Origin: Xanthobacteraceae bacterium | GTDB lineage: Bacteria > Pseudomonadota > Alphaproteobacteria > Rhizobiales > Xanthobacteraceae | Direction of reading: 5' to 3' | Assembly (NCBI GenBank): GCA_030039105.1 | Contig: JASHQO010000188.1 | Coordinates: forward strand, 1 to 15,720 | DNA length: 15,720 nt | In this document: positions 1 through 6,119 of the stretch, in pieces | Layout of the letters: each line of letters starts with the position of its first letter | Position numbering within the stretch: position 1 is the stretch's first letter | The notes under the pieces: model-generated | Database searches by the model: none | What the model was told of the DNA's origin: nothing | What the model saw: the letters and a program-made list of their open reading frames with translations, nothing else | Program-made: the position numbers and the translations under genes

Positions 1-7
1 TGACGAT

Positions 8-50
8 CCCGGGTCTGCAGCGCACCGCTTCGCGCTATGGTGCGCCCGGG
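8..50. repeat. Palindromic intergenic repeat
   Basis: An imperfect inverted repeat: CCCGGG at 8-13 pairs with CCCGGG at 45-50, and GCGCACC (20-26) largely pairs with GGTGCGC (39-45), around a GCTTCGCGC core. It lies just past the stop codon of the minus-strand amidohydrolase. The form matches the short GC-rich palindromes common between genes in Bradyrhizobium-like genomes. The hairpin could help end transcription, but no T-run follows it. Confidence 0.6.
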
Positions 51-66
51 AAACGCCGCCGAGATT

Positions 67-1764
67 TTATTTCTTGAATTCAACAACGAGATGCTCCGGA
101 TAGGATTCCGGCAGCAGCTCGCCCTCGCTTTTCACCGTGACGATATAGGTGCCGGCCTCGGCGATCGCGTCCGCCGGGACGGTCGCTTCGAGCTCGCCGC
201 GCTTGACGTAGCGCGTCGGCATTGCCTTGCCGTTGAGCATGACGACGTGAGTCGGCAACACGCCGCGGCCGCGCACCGTCAGCGTCACCTCCGTGCCTTG
301 CGTCGCGATGAGCGGTGATATCGAAATCTCGCGCGGCAGCGGCTGGTAAGAATAGAACGCCGGGATCGGATTCTTGTATTTGTGGAACCCGATGTCGACG
401 ATCTTGCCGTCCATGATCAGCATCTTGACGTTCTGGGTCATCCAGATGTCCTTGAGCGGATCGCCCTCGACGATCGACAGGTCGGCGACCTTTCCGGGCT
501 CGACGCTGCCGTAATCCTTGTCCTTGTGGAACGTCTTGGCGACGTTGAGCGTCGCCGCCTGGATCGCCGTCAGCGGCGGCACGCCGGCCTCGACGTCCAT
601 CACCAGCGCCTCGTGCTCGAGCATGCCGGCCATGCCGCGCGGCGGATCGGAGCCCTCCTTGAGGGTGCCGCCGGCGGCGACGAAGCGGCGGATGAATTCG
701 TTGGCCTTCCGGTAGCCGAGCCGCGTCGCTTCGAGCTGTTCCGGCGTGTAGCGCTTGAGCAGCTTGTCGTAGGCGTTGTCGGTCACCGCGCGCAGCACCG
801 GCGGGAAATCGGCGTTCGGGTCGCCGAGGATTTCGTGCTCCTTCGCCCGGAAGCGCGCTATGCTCGGCGACAGCGGCCGCAGCCACTTGGCGATGGTCGG
901 CGTCCAGGCGACGTGATGCGCCACCATGGCGGAAATCACGGCGTCGAAATTTTCCGTCTGGTATTGCGCGCCGGCGACCTCGGCGTCGATTTTGCCGGCG
1001 AGTCGGTCCTCGGCGAGCTGGCGCCGCTTGGCGACGTCGAGGATCGAGCTGTAGCCGACCGACCAGATGTGCTCGATGCCGTCGACGCCGGCATTGGCCG
1101 AGCCGATGGCGTCCCAGCTATGGGTGGTCACGGCAAGGCCGAGGCGATGCGCCTCGTCGACCGCCGCCTTGACCAGGTCCATCGGCAGAAATTCGTTGAG
1201 CTTGATCAGGTCGTAGCCGAGCGCCTTCTTGCGATCTATCGCGGCACGCGCCGCCTCGGGCGTCGTCACCACGATGTTGCCGCGGAATTCGCGCGAGTCC
1301 GGCGCATCGGTCTCGGTGCGGGCGCCGCCGATGGCGCGGCCGGAGGTCCAGATGCGCGGCCCGCGAATTTTTCCGGCATTGGTGCCGTCGCGCTGCGCTA
1401 GCGTCCACGGGCCGTCCTGATAGATCTCGATGGTGGCGCAGGTGGTGATGCCGAGATGCAGGTAAAGCTCGCCGAAGAAATCCTCCCAGTGGCAGTGGCC
1501 GTCGAGGAAGCCGGGCAGGATGGTCTTGCCGGTGGCGTCGACGATCTGCGCGCCTTGCGGCACCGTCACGTCGCCGGCGCGGCCGACCGCGGCGAAGCGG
1601 CCGTTTTCGATGACAATGACGGCATTGTCGATTGGTGCACGCCCGGTGCCGTCGATCAGGGTGCCGCCGGTGACGGCGAGGGTGGGGGCAGTCTGCGCGC
1701 GCGCGGCCCCGTTCCAGGGCAACGACACTAGAATCGCGAGCACTAACGCGTACGCCCTCCCCAT
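67..1764 (-). CDS. Secreted amidohydrolase with C-terminal Ig-like (IPT/TIG-type) domain
   Basis: A 565-residue metal-dependent amidohydrolase of the imidazolonepropionase/prolidase-like branch. It is expected to hydrolyse an amide, peptide or cyclic amide outside the cytoplasm; the substrate is unknown. The ATG at 1764 is chosen over an upstream in-frame start at 1833 because GGGAGGA lies six bases before it and a signal peptide follows at once (hydrophobic residues 5-20, probable cleavage after ARA-Q near residue 23). Visible metal and catalytic residues are H90-x-H92 (GFLDGHCH), K188 (IKLNE), H215 (TTHSW), H232 (IEHIW) and D373 (EGSDPP), a full set for a binuclear site. The usual closing segment (PGKVADLSIVEGDP) ends near residue 465. 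About 90 further residues (475-565) read as a beta-rich Ig-like domain (SPLIATQGTEVTLTVRGRGV), which is unusual for the family. It lies 75 bases downstream of the lipoprotein gene and may be co-transcribed with it. Confidence 0.88.
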   Translation of the reverse strand: MGRAYALVLAILVSLPWNGAARAQTAPTLAVTGGTLIDGTGRAPIDNAVIVIENGRFAAVGRAGDVTVPQGAQIVDATGKTILPGFLDGHCHWEDFFGELYLHLGITTCATIEIYQDGPWTLAQRDGTNAGKIRGPRIWTSGRAIGGARTETDAPDSREFRGNIVVTTPEAARAAIDRKKALGYDLIKLNEFLPMDLVKAAVDEAHRLGLAVTTHSWDAIGSANAGVDGIEHIWSVGYSSILDVAKRRQLAEDRLAGKIDAEVAGAQYQTENFDAVISAMVAHHVAWTPTIAKWLRPLSPSIARFRAKEHEILGDPNADFPPVLRAVTDNAYDKLLKRYTPEQLEATRLGYRKANEFIRRFVAAGGTLKEGSDPPRGMAGMLEHEALVMDVEAGVPPLTAIQAATLNVAKTFHKDKDYGSVEPGKVADLSIVEGDPLKDIWMTQNVKMLIMDGKIVDIGFHKYKNPIPAFYSYQPLPREISISPLIATQGTEVTLTVRGRGVLPTHVVMLNGKAMPTRYVKRGELEATVPADAIAEAGTYIVTVKSEGELLPESYPEHLVVEFKK

Positions 1765-1839
1765 GAACGTCCTCCCGAGATTTTCGCCGAGCAGGCCGGT
1801 GCCAGTCACCCTACCAGGAATTTTCTTCGCCACCGTGCT

Positions 1840-2268
1840 TCACCGCGTCAGCTTGCCGAGCTCCGGGAATGGCGCATAGGTGACGCCGCTGCACAGCTCC
1901 TTCGGCGGATCGATGAATTGGTCGAAGCGGCCGGCAAGGAACACGGCGGCGACCTCGCGCGTCCCTTGGTAGACGGTGGCGGTCTTTTTGGCATTGAAGC
2001 GCACGCAGGCAATGTAGCGCGCCGGCATACTCATCGTCGCGGCATGCAGCGTCGGCTCGGAAAGTTCGGCGTCGCGAATGCCGGTTGGATCGTTGAGAAA
2101 GGCATGCATGCCGGCAAGAAGGTCGGCCTTGTAGTTGGTCGGATAGGCGTTGACGCCTTCGTCGCCACCGGCCTCTTCCGCCCGATGGTGGTGCGCACAA
2201 GCACCCAGGACAAGCGCGGCGCCGATTAGCGCAGCGGTCAGCCGTTTTCGAGCAGCGACGCCTTGCAT
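1840..2268 (-). CDS. Small lipoprotein of unknown function
   Basis: A 142-residue protein beginning MQGVAARKRLTAALIGAALV. A basic start and hydrophobic stretch lead to a lipobox L21-G-A-C24, so it should be lipid-anchored at the envelope. A His-rich, acidic linker (AHHHRAEEAGGDEG) is followed by a compact domain with one more Cys in RYIACVRFN and another near the C-terminus (KELCSGVTYAPFP), which might pair. I recognise no functional family. The ATG at 2268 has GGGGA close upstream; an in-frame GTG at 2280 is the alternative start. A weak -10-like TATTAAT sits at 2308-2314 without a convincing -35. The gene reads toward the secreted amidohydrolase 75 bases downstream, so a shared envelope role is possible but unproven. 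Confidence 0.75.
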   Translation of the reverse strand: MQGVAARKRLTAALIGAALVLGACAHHHRAEEAGGDEGVNAYPTNYKADLLAGMHAFLNDPTGIRDAELSEPTLHAATMSMPARYIACVRFNAKKTATVYQGTREVAAVFLAGRFDQFIDPPKELCSGVTYAPFPELGKLTR

Positions 2269-2334
2269 CCGTCCCCGCACCCTGATTCTTCTCGCCCCGG
2301 CGCAGGATTAATAGCAAATCGCCGACGGTGTGAG

Positions 2335-2447
2335 CAGCTTAAATCGGCACCGCCATGGATCCAGTCGCGGAGTTTCCGCGTGTCGAGGAGTCGCGCCTCG
2401 TGGATGATGAAATCCGCAAGCGCCTCGCGGCTGATAGCGTTCGCCAT
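2335..2447 (-). pseudogene. N-terminal remnant of ring-hydroxylating dioxygenase beta subunit
   Basis: From the ATG at 2447 the frame reads MANAISREALADFIIHEARL, then a segment LLDTRKLRDWI. This is the opening helix pattern of the small (NTF2-fold) subunit of aromatic ring-hydroxylating dioxygenases, where a motif like LLDxxxxxEWLxLFxxD is usual. After W-I the similarity fades (HGGADLS) and the frame runs into unrelated sequence and then over the lipoprotein gene in another frame. At least 75% of a normal beta subunit (about 160 residues) is absent. The ATG overlaps the stop codon of the preceding alpha-subunit remnant, the arrangement expected of an intact alpha-beta pair. The assignment rests on my reading of about 35 residues and is an inference. 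Confidence 0.6.
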
Positions 2448-2515
2448 CACGCTGCCTCGGCCAAGTCATCGGTCATGTAGCCGAGCCAGGCCTTGTACTG
2501 CGCGGTCGCCCTCGC
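2447..2515 (-). pseudogene. C-terminal scrap of Rieske dioxygenase alpha subunit
   Basis: Reading the minus strand into the TGA at 2449-2447 gives ATAQYKAWLGYMTDDLAEAA-stop. It resembles the closing helix of ring-hydroxylating dioxygenase large subunits (aromatic-x-x-W-x-x-x-M near the C-terminus). Nothing upstream continues the protein: an intergenic palindromic repeat starts at 2516. The Rieske centre and mononuclear iron site are therefore gone. The stop overlaps the ATG of the beta-subunit remnant (TGATG), which supports reading the two as one decayed operon. On its own the 22-residue match would be weak; its position makes it credible. Confidence 0.5.
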
Positions 2516-2604
2516 GTAGCTCCGGATGGAGCGAAGCGTAATCCAGGGTCGGCGTTTCAGCCGGTCGATCGTTCCCGCATGGAGCGCAGCGCAATGCGGG
2601 CTAC
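2516..2604. repeat. Two related palindromic repeat units
   Basis: Two units of one repeat family lie in tandem. Unit 1 (2516-2548) has TCCGGAT and ATCCAGG arms around GGAGCGAAGCGTA. Unit 2 (2570-2604) has perfect CCCGCAT (2574-2580) and ATGCGGG (2594-2600) arms around GGAGCGCAGCGCA, and ends in GGGCTAC. They share the core GGAGCG(A/C)AGCG. They lie between the stop of the binding-protein-like gene (2609) and the dioxygenase remnant and mark the deletion boundary. Confidence 0.7.
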
Positions 2605-2608
2605 AAGG

Positions 2609-3541
2609 TCACTCCGCCGCCTGATGCGCGCGTTGCTGCACCTGCGCGTTGATTAGCTGCAGCGGCGAGGCGGTCTCTTCCAGCATGCCCCAGCTTTTCA
2701 GCCAGTCGTAGGTGCGCTGCATCTCGTCGGCCGGGATCGGCGCCGGATCGCAGACCACGAGACGGCTCTCGCGCAAGTCCTCGACCTTGAGCGCGGCGAC
2801 CTCCGGGTCCTTCTTGGCGTAATAGTCGATGAAGTAGTGCATGTACGCCTTCTTGTTGGCGTTGATGCGGCGCACCGCCTCGCGCACGGCGCGATTGAAG
2901 GCGGCATAGGTCTCGGCATCGACCCGGTCGGAGGCGACCTCGGTGCCGTGGAACAGCGACGAGCAGATGACGCGGCAGCCTTTCTTCTCGGCGAGCGTGA
3001 CGTGCGGCTCGGTCAAGGTCGTGGCGTCGATCTCGCCCTTCATCATGGCGTCGAGGCGATAGCGCGAGCCGTTCGGCGCGCGGCAGAGCTTGATCATATC
3101 GCGCGGCAGGAAACCTTCGAGCATATGCAGCGCGATGTAGTGGGTGCCGAAATAGAACGGCACGCCGATGGTCTTGTTGGCAAGCTGCTGCGGCGTATAG
3201 ACCGGGGAATCCGGTGGCACCACGATGGCCGAATAGGCGACGATGGCGCGACGGCCGAGCTGCCGGCTGCTCCGGCCGGTATCCTGGACGCGGCAGTAGT
3301 TGCCCCATTCGCAGGCGTTGTACATATCGGCCTTGCCCTGTTCGAGCAGCTTGCCGTGGCTGGTGAACGGATTGACGCCCTTGGGCGTGGTGATGTTGAC
3401 GTCGACCTTCTTCTCGACGCCGGCTTCGCGGTCGGCCCATTCGATCTCGAGGCTCTCTTTGGCGAACAGGCCCTCGTCATAGGCGACGAGTTCGGGGAGA
3501 CCTTGGAACGGGGCGGTCGTTTCCAGAACGAGCTTCTTCAT
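2609..3541 (-). CDS. ABC substrate-binding-fold (NMT1/SsuA-like) protein without signal peptide
   Basis: A 310-residue protein starting MKKLVLETTAPFQGLPELVA, with the periplasmic-binding-protein type II fold of NMT1/TauA/SsuA-like proteins. A lobe-1 strand and helix (LVAYDEGLFAKESLEIEW) and a hinge-like motif (VYTPQQLANKTIGVPFYFGTHYIALHMLEGF) are recognisable, as is a later GEIDATTLTEPHVTLAEKKG segment. The ATG at 3541 has GGAG seven bases upstream; a further upstream start (3616) would only add a polar stretch. Neither start gives a signal peptide or lipobox, and no ABC permease or ATPase lies nearby, so a cytoplasmic ligand-binding or catalytic role is as likely as transport. The 4,5-dihydroxyphthalate decarboxylase-like protein at 5127 shares both traits. 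A good -35/-10 pair lies just upstream. Confidence 0.75.
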   Translation of the reverse strand: MKKLVLETTAPFQGLPELVAYDEGLFAKESLEIEWADREAGVEKKVDVNITTPKGVNPFTSHGKLLEQGKADMYNACEWGNYCRVQDTGRSSRQLGRRAIVAYSAIVVPPDSPVYTPQQLANKTIGVPFYFGTHYIALHMLEGFLPRDMIKLCRAPNGSRYRLDAMMKGEIDATTLTEPHVTLAEKKGCRVICSSLFHGTEVASDRVDAETYAAFNRAVREAVRRINANKKAYMHYFIDYYAKKDPEVAALKVEDLRESRLVVCDPAPIPADEMQRTYDWLKSWGMLEETASPLQLINAQVQQRAHQAAE

Positions 3542-3584
3542 CGGCGGCTCCGAGCGCTTGTTTTGCGGCAAATCGCCTTGGCTA

Positions 3585-3613
3585 ACTTTAGGCTTGCGCC
3601 AAGCGCCGATCAA
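3585..3613 (-). promoter_or_regulatory. Sigma-70-like promoter for the binding-protein-like gene
   Basis: On the minus strand TTGATC (3613-3608) is followed after exactly 17 bases by TAAAGT (3590-3585), each a 4/6 match to consensus. Transcription would start near 3578, leaving a leader of about 37 bases before the ATG at 3541. The region from 3614 to 3751 holds no gene I can support. Confidence 0.4.
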
Positions 3614-3751
3614 CACGCGCTCCGGAACGGGGCGTAGGCACGGCGCGCATGGCGGCGCCGGACCCGGCGTCGTTTACGGCGACACCTCCTCCGGCACGCG
3701 GCGGCGCGTCATTCAGCGGCAACGTGTCCGGCATGGTGTTTTCCCACCAAA

Positions 3752-3832
3752 CGTCATTGCGAGCGAAGCGAAGCAATCCAGCGCTGAGAAGCCGCCCTGG
3801 ATTGCGTCGTCGCATCGCTCCTCGCAATGACG
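3752..3832. repeat. Long inverted repeat abutting the dioxygenase stop codon
   Basis: CGTCATTGCGAGCGAAGCGA at 3752-3771, continuing through AGCAATCCAG, is mirrored by CTGGATTGC (from 3797) through CTCGCAATGACG ending at 3832. The arms are about 30 bases with a few mismatches and a loop of roughly 15. This is the typical GCGAGCGAAGCGAAGCAATCC-type repeat of Bradyrhizobium-like genomes. It ends one base before the stop codon of the extradiol dioxygenase, so its strong stem may end or stabilise that transcript. Confidence 0.8.
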
Positions 3833-4894
3833 TCAGCGCTGCGGCCGCAACCGCCGCATCTGCAATTGCGCCAGGAACGGCACCAGTGGGTGCGCGCCCA
3901 TGTTCACGATCGCCGGCATGTCGAGCTTGATCAGCGCCTCGCGCTGGTCGGGCGGCAGCTTGAACTTGTCGGCAAACGCCGCCGCGTCGGTCAGATACTG
4001 GGTCCGCATCTCGGCGTCGTGGGCGAGGCCGTGCAGCGCCGAGGTCAGCTCCACCAGCTCCGGCTTGATCGACGGATAGTGCGCCGCGCGGCCTTGTTCG
4101 GCATTACCGCCGATCCAGGCCAGCGACGCGTAATTGTGATGCCAGCTCGGATCCATCGAGACGACGTCGGGCTTGCGCTCGCCGAGCGCGCCTGCGGCAC
4201 AGGCCCAGCAGCGCAGCTCGATATTGCCGGTATCGTCGAGCTCGGCCTCGTCGTAGCCGATCAGCGATTTCAGATTGCCGGCGGCAAGCTTTTCCAGCAC
4301 GCGCTTGTCCCAGGCCAGTTCCGGATTGGAATAGCGGTCGGTGCCGGGAAAATGCGACATGCCGCCGCTCGACAGGATCACCGTCTTGAGCCCGAGTGCG
4401 GTGACGGTGCGCGCTATTGCCTCGCCGAACTGATAGCAGCGCTCCATGGTCGGCTGCGGCGGCAGATAGGCGTTGACGTAGATCGGCAGCACCGGCCCGG
4501 CGTGGCCGAGATGGGTGAGCGGAATGCCGATGGCGTAGTCGATCTTGGCCGTCGAGGTGAAAGCCGGATCGAAGTTCTGCCGGTAGAGCTGGCGTACCAG
4601 CTCGAAGCCGATCTCGCTCGGGATCTTCCAGTGGAATTTGCGGCCGGCGAATTCGCCGCTGGCCTCGCCGCCGACATGGACGGTGAAGGGCGGCGCGGTG
4701 GTGTGGAAGAACTGCTCGGCGTGATCGTTGGAGAAGATGATCCACAGATCGGGCTCGAGCGCGCGCAGCCGCTTGCCGACGTCGGCGGCCACCTCGCGGA
4801 CCTTCGCCACCAGCGCTTTGTCCTCGGTGTCCGGCAGGGTGAAGAACTGCGGCGCATGGGGCAGCATGGCGCCGCCGATCACGGTCGACATCAT
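3833..4894 (-). CDS. Fused LigB-LigA-type class III extradiol ring-cleavage dioxygenase
   Basis: A 353-residue non-haem Fe(II) dioxygenase expected to cleave a catecholic ring beside the hydroxyl pair, as in protocatechuate 4,5- or gallate dioxygenases. The N-terminal 275 residues form the LigB domain: candidate iron ligands H13 (MLPHAPQFF), H58 (SNDHAEQFF) and E226 (NIELRCWACAAGAL), plus a candidate catalytic His at H181 (SSGGMSHFPG) or in PLTHLGHAG (H128/H131). Residues 275-353 look like the small helical LigA domain (AFADKFKLPPDQREALIKLD, then NMGAHPLVPFL), normally a separate subunit and fused in gallate dioxygenase. The total is shorter than gallate dioxygenase (about 420 residues), so the substrate may differ. 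The ATG at 4894 is preceded by AAAGGAG; a second ATG follows directly. The gene is divergent from a 4,5-dihydroxyphthalate decarboxylase-family gene, whose product would suit ring cleavage. Confidence 0.85.
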   Translation of the reverse strand: MMSTVIGGAMLPHAPQFFTLPDTEDKALVAKVREVAADVGKRLRALEPDLWIIFSNDHAEQFFHTTAPPFTVHVGGEASGEFAGRKFHWKIPSEIGFELVRQLYRQNFDPAFTSTAKIDYAIGIPLTHLGHAGPVLPIYVNAYLPPQPTMERCYQFGEAIARTVTALGLKTVILSSGGMSHFPGTDRYSNPELAWDKRVLEKLAAGNLKSLIGYDEAELDDTGNIELRCWACAAGALGERKPDVVSMDPSWHHNYASLAWIGGNAEQGRAAHYPSIKPELVELTSALHGLAHDAEMRTQYLTDAAAFADKFKLPPDQREALIKLDMPAIVNMGAHPLVPFLAQLQMRRLRPQR

Positions 4895-4915
4895 GGTGGG
4901 TCTCCTTTGCCGACA

Positions 4916-4944
4916 AGGCTATCGCGCGGGGGCAGGAGCGACAA
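4916..4944 (-). promoter_or_regulatory. Possible promoter for the extradiol dioxygenase
   Basis: On the minus strand TTGTCG (4944-4939), then 17 bases, then TAGCCT (4921-4916). The -35 is a 4/6 match and the -10 only 3/6. The start of transcription would fall close to the AAAGGAG ribosome site, giving a very short leader. This is weak evidence. Confidence 0.25.
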
Positions 4945-5042
4945 GCGATGCAGGGGCCCTGCGACCACGGTGAGGCTGCTCGTCGCTGGCGTCGCCTTCC
5001 CAGGTTCGCTGGAAGCAATTACGGTGCGGCTGTCTAAGATTG

Positions 5043-5065
5043 CCGAAATCGCAAAGCGATTTCGG
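5043..5065. promoter_or_regulatory. Perfect 10-bp inverted repeat in divergent promoter region
   Basis: CCGAAATCGC, then AAA, then GCGATTTCGG: ten matched bases on each side with no mismatch. It sits between the divergent dioxygenase and decarboxylase genes, just after a -10-like TAAGAT (5035-5040). It could be the operator of a pathway regulator or a hairpin in the leader of the decarboxylase mRNA. It differs from the repeat families elsewhere in the window. No regulator gene is present here. Confidence 0.45.
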
Positions 5066-5079
5066 TTGCGCCTCGGCCG

Positions 5080-5115
5080 CATCCTCGAGGGCCGCTGCGC
5101 GGCCACCTCAGGATG
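5080..5115. repeat. Palindromic repeat in the decarboxylase leader
   Basis: CATCCT (5080-5085) pairs with AGGATG (5110-5115), and GGCCGC (5090-5095) pairs with GCGGCC (5099-5104). It resembles the CATCCT...AGGATG intergenic palindromes common in Hyphomicrobiales. It ends only a few bases before the GGAG ribosome site of the gene at 5127, so its folding could affect translation. Confidence 0.6.
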
Positions 5116-5126
5116 ATGGAGAACAG

Positions 5127-6119
5127 ATGGTCGAAATTCCGGTCACGATCGCCTGCGGCAATTACGATCGCACCGAAGCGATCAGGGACGGCCGGGTGAA
5201 GGTCGAAGGCTGTGCGGTCACCTATTTGCCGCTGTATCCGGAAGAGATCTTTCACCGTGTCTTCAAGTTCCAGGAGTTCGACATCTCGGAAATGTCGTTC
5301 TCGAGCTACATCCGCACCGTCGCGGCGGGAACGTCGGAATACACCGCGGTGCCGGCCTTCGTATCGCGCATCTTTCGTCATTCCGGCATCTACATCCGCA
5401 AGGACGCCGGCATCACCAAGCCCGAAGACTTGCGCGGCAAGCGCATCGGCGTGCCGGAATATCAGATCACCGCGGTGGTCTGGATGCGCGGCATGATGCA
5501 GCACGAATACGGCGTCAAGCCGTCGGAGATTCATTGGCGCAGCGGCGGCCAGGAGCAGGCCGGCCGGCACGAGCGCACGCCGCTCAAGCCAATCCCCGGC
5601 CTCGACCTGCAAGCGATCGCCGAGGACAAGACCCTGGTCGGCATGCTGCGCGACGGCGAGCTCGACGCGTTGTTCACGGCGCGGGCGCCGTCGTCGTTCC
5701 TTGCCGGCGAGCCGCACATCATGCGGCTGTTTCCCAACACCCGCGCCGCCGAGGTGGCTTACTACAAAAAGACCGGCTACTTCCCGATCATGCACCTGAT
5801 CGGCATCCGCAAGTCGCTGACGGAAAGGTATCCGTGGCTGGCCACCAGCGTGTATAAGGCGTTCTGCGAAGCCAAGGCGCTGGCGATGATCAATTTACGC
5901 GATGTCAACGCGCTCATGGTGACGTTGCCGTGGCTCGAAGCCGAGACCCACGAGACCGCGGCGATCATGGGTGAGGATTTCTGGAAATACGGCGTCGCGG
6001 AGAACATGCCGGAGATCGAGGCGCTGACGCAGTATGTTCATGAGCAGGGCTTGGCAGACCGTAAGGTGAAGGTCGAGGGATTGTTCCACCGCTCGGTCTT
6101 CGATATTTCGAAAGTGTGA
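5127..6119 (+). CDS. 4,5-dihydroxyphthalate decarboxylase-family protein
   Basis: A 330-residue protein starting MVEIPVTIACGNYDRTEAIR. The opening motif (ACGNYDRTEAIRDGRVKVEG), the segment EEIFHRVFKFQEFDISEMSF, and RIFRHSGIYIRKDAGITKPEDLRGKRIGVPEYQ are typical of the Pht5/4,5-dihydroxyphthalate decarboxylase family. That family uses the binding-protein fold as an enzyme, converting 4,5-dihydroxyphthalate to protocatechuate. There is no signal peptide. The ATG at 5127 has GGAG five bases upstream; an earlier in-frame ATG at 5040 would translate a palindromic repeat and is unlikely. The stop overlaps the next ATG by one base, so the FAD hydroxylase is translationally coupled. Many annotated members of this family have unknown substrates, so the exact reaction is uncertain. 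Confidence 0.82.
   Translation: MVEIPVTIACGNYDRTEAIRDGRVKVEGCAVTYLPLYPEEIFHRVFKFQEFDISEMSFSSYIRTVAAGTSEYTAVPAFVSRIFRHSGIYIRKDAGITKPEDLRGKRIGVPEYQITAVVWMRGMMQHEYGVKPSEIHWRSGGQEQAGRHERTPLKPIPGLDLQAIAEDKTLVGMLRDGELDALFTARAPSSFLAGEPHIMRLFPNTRAAEVAYYKKTGYFPIMHLIGIRKSLTERYPWLATSVYKAFCEAKALAMINLRDVNALMVTLPWLEAETHETAAIMGEDFWKYGVAENMPEIEALTQYVHEQGLADRKVKVEGLFHRSVFDISKV

Noticed and set aside
3588..3930. Several short frames over the 3614-3832 gap
   Set aside because: They translate the dispersed repeat (the LLRFARNDV-type peptide is a known repeat artefact) and have no ribosome sites.
3827..5116. 429-codon plus-strand frame
   Set aside because: Antisense to the extradiol dioxygenase; it also translates two palindromic repeats and has no recognisable domain.
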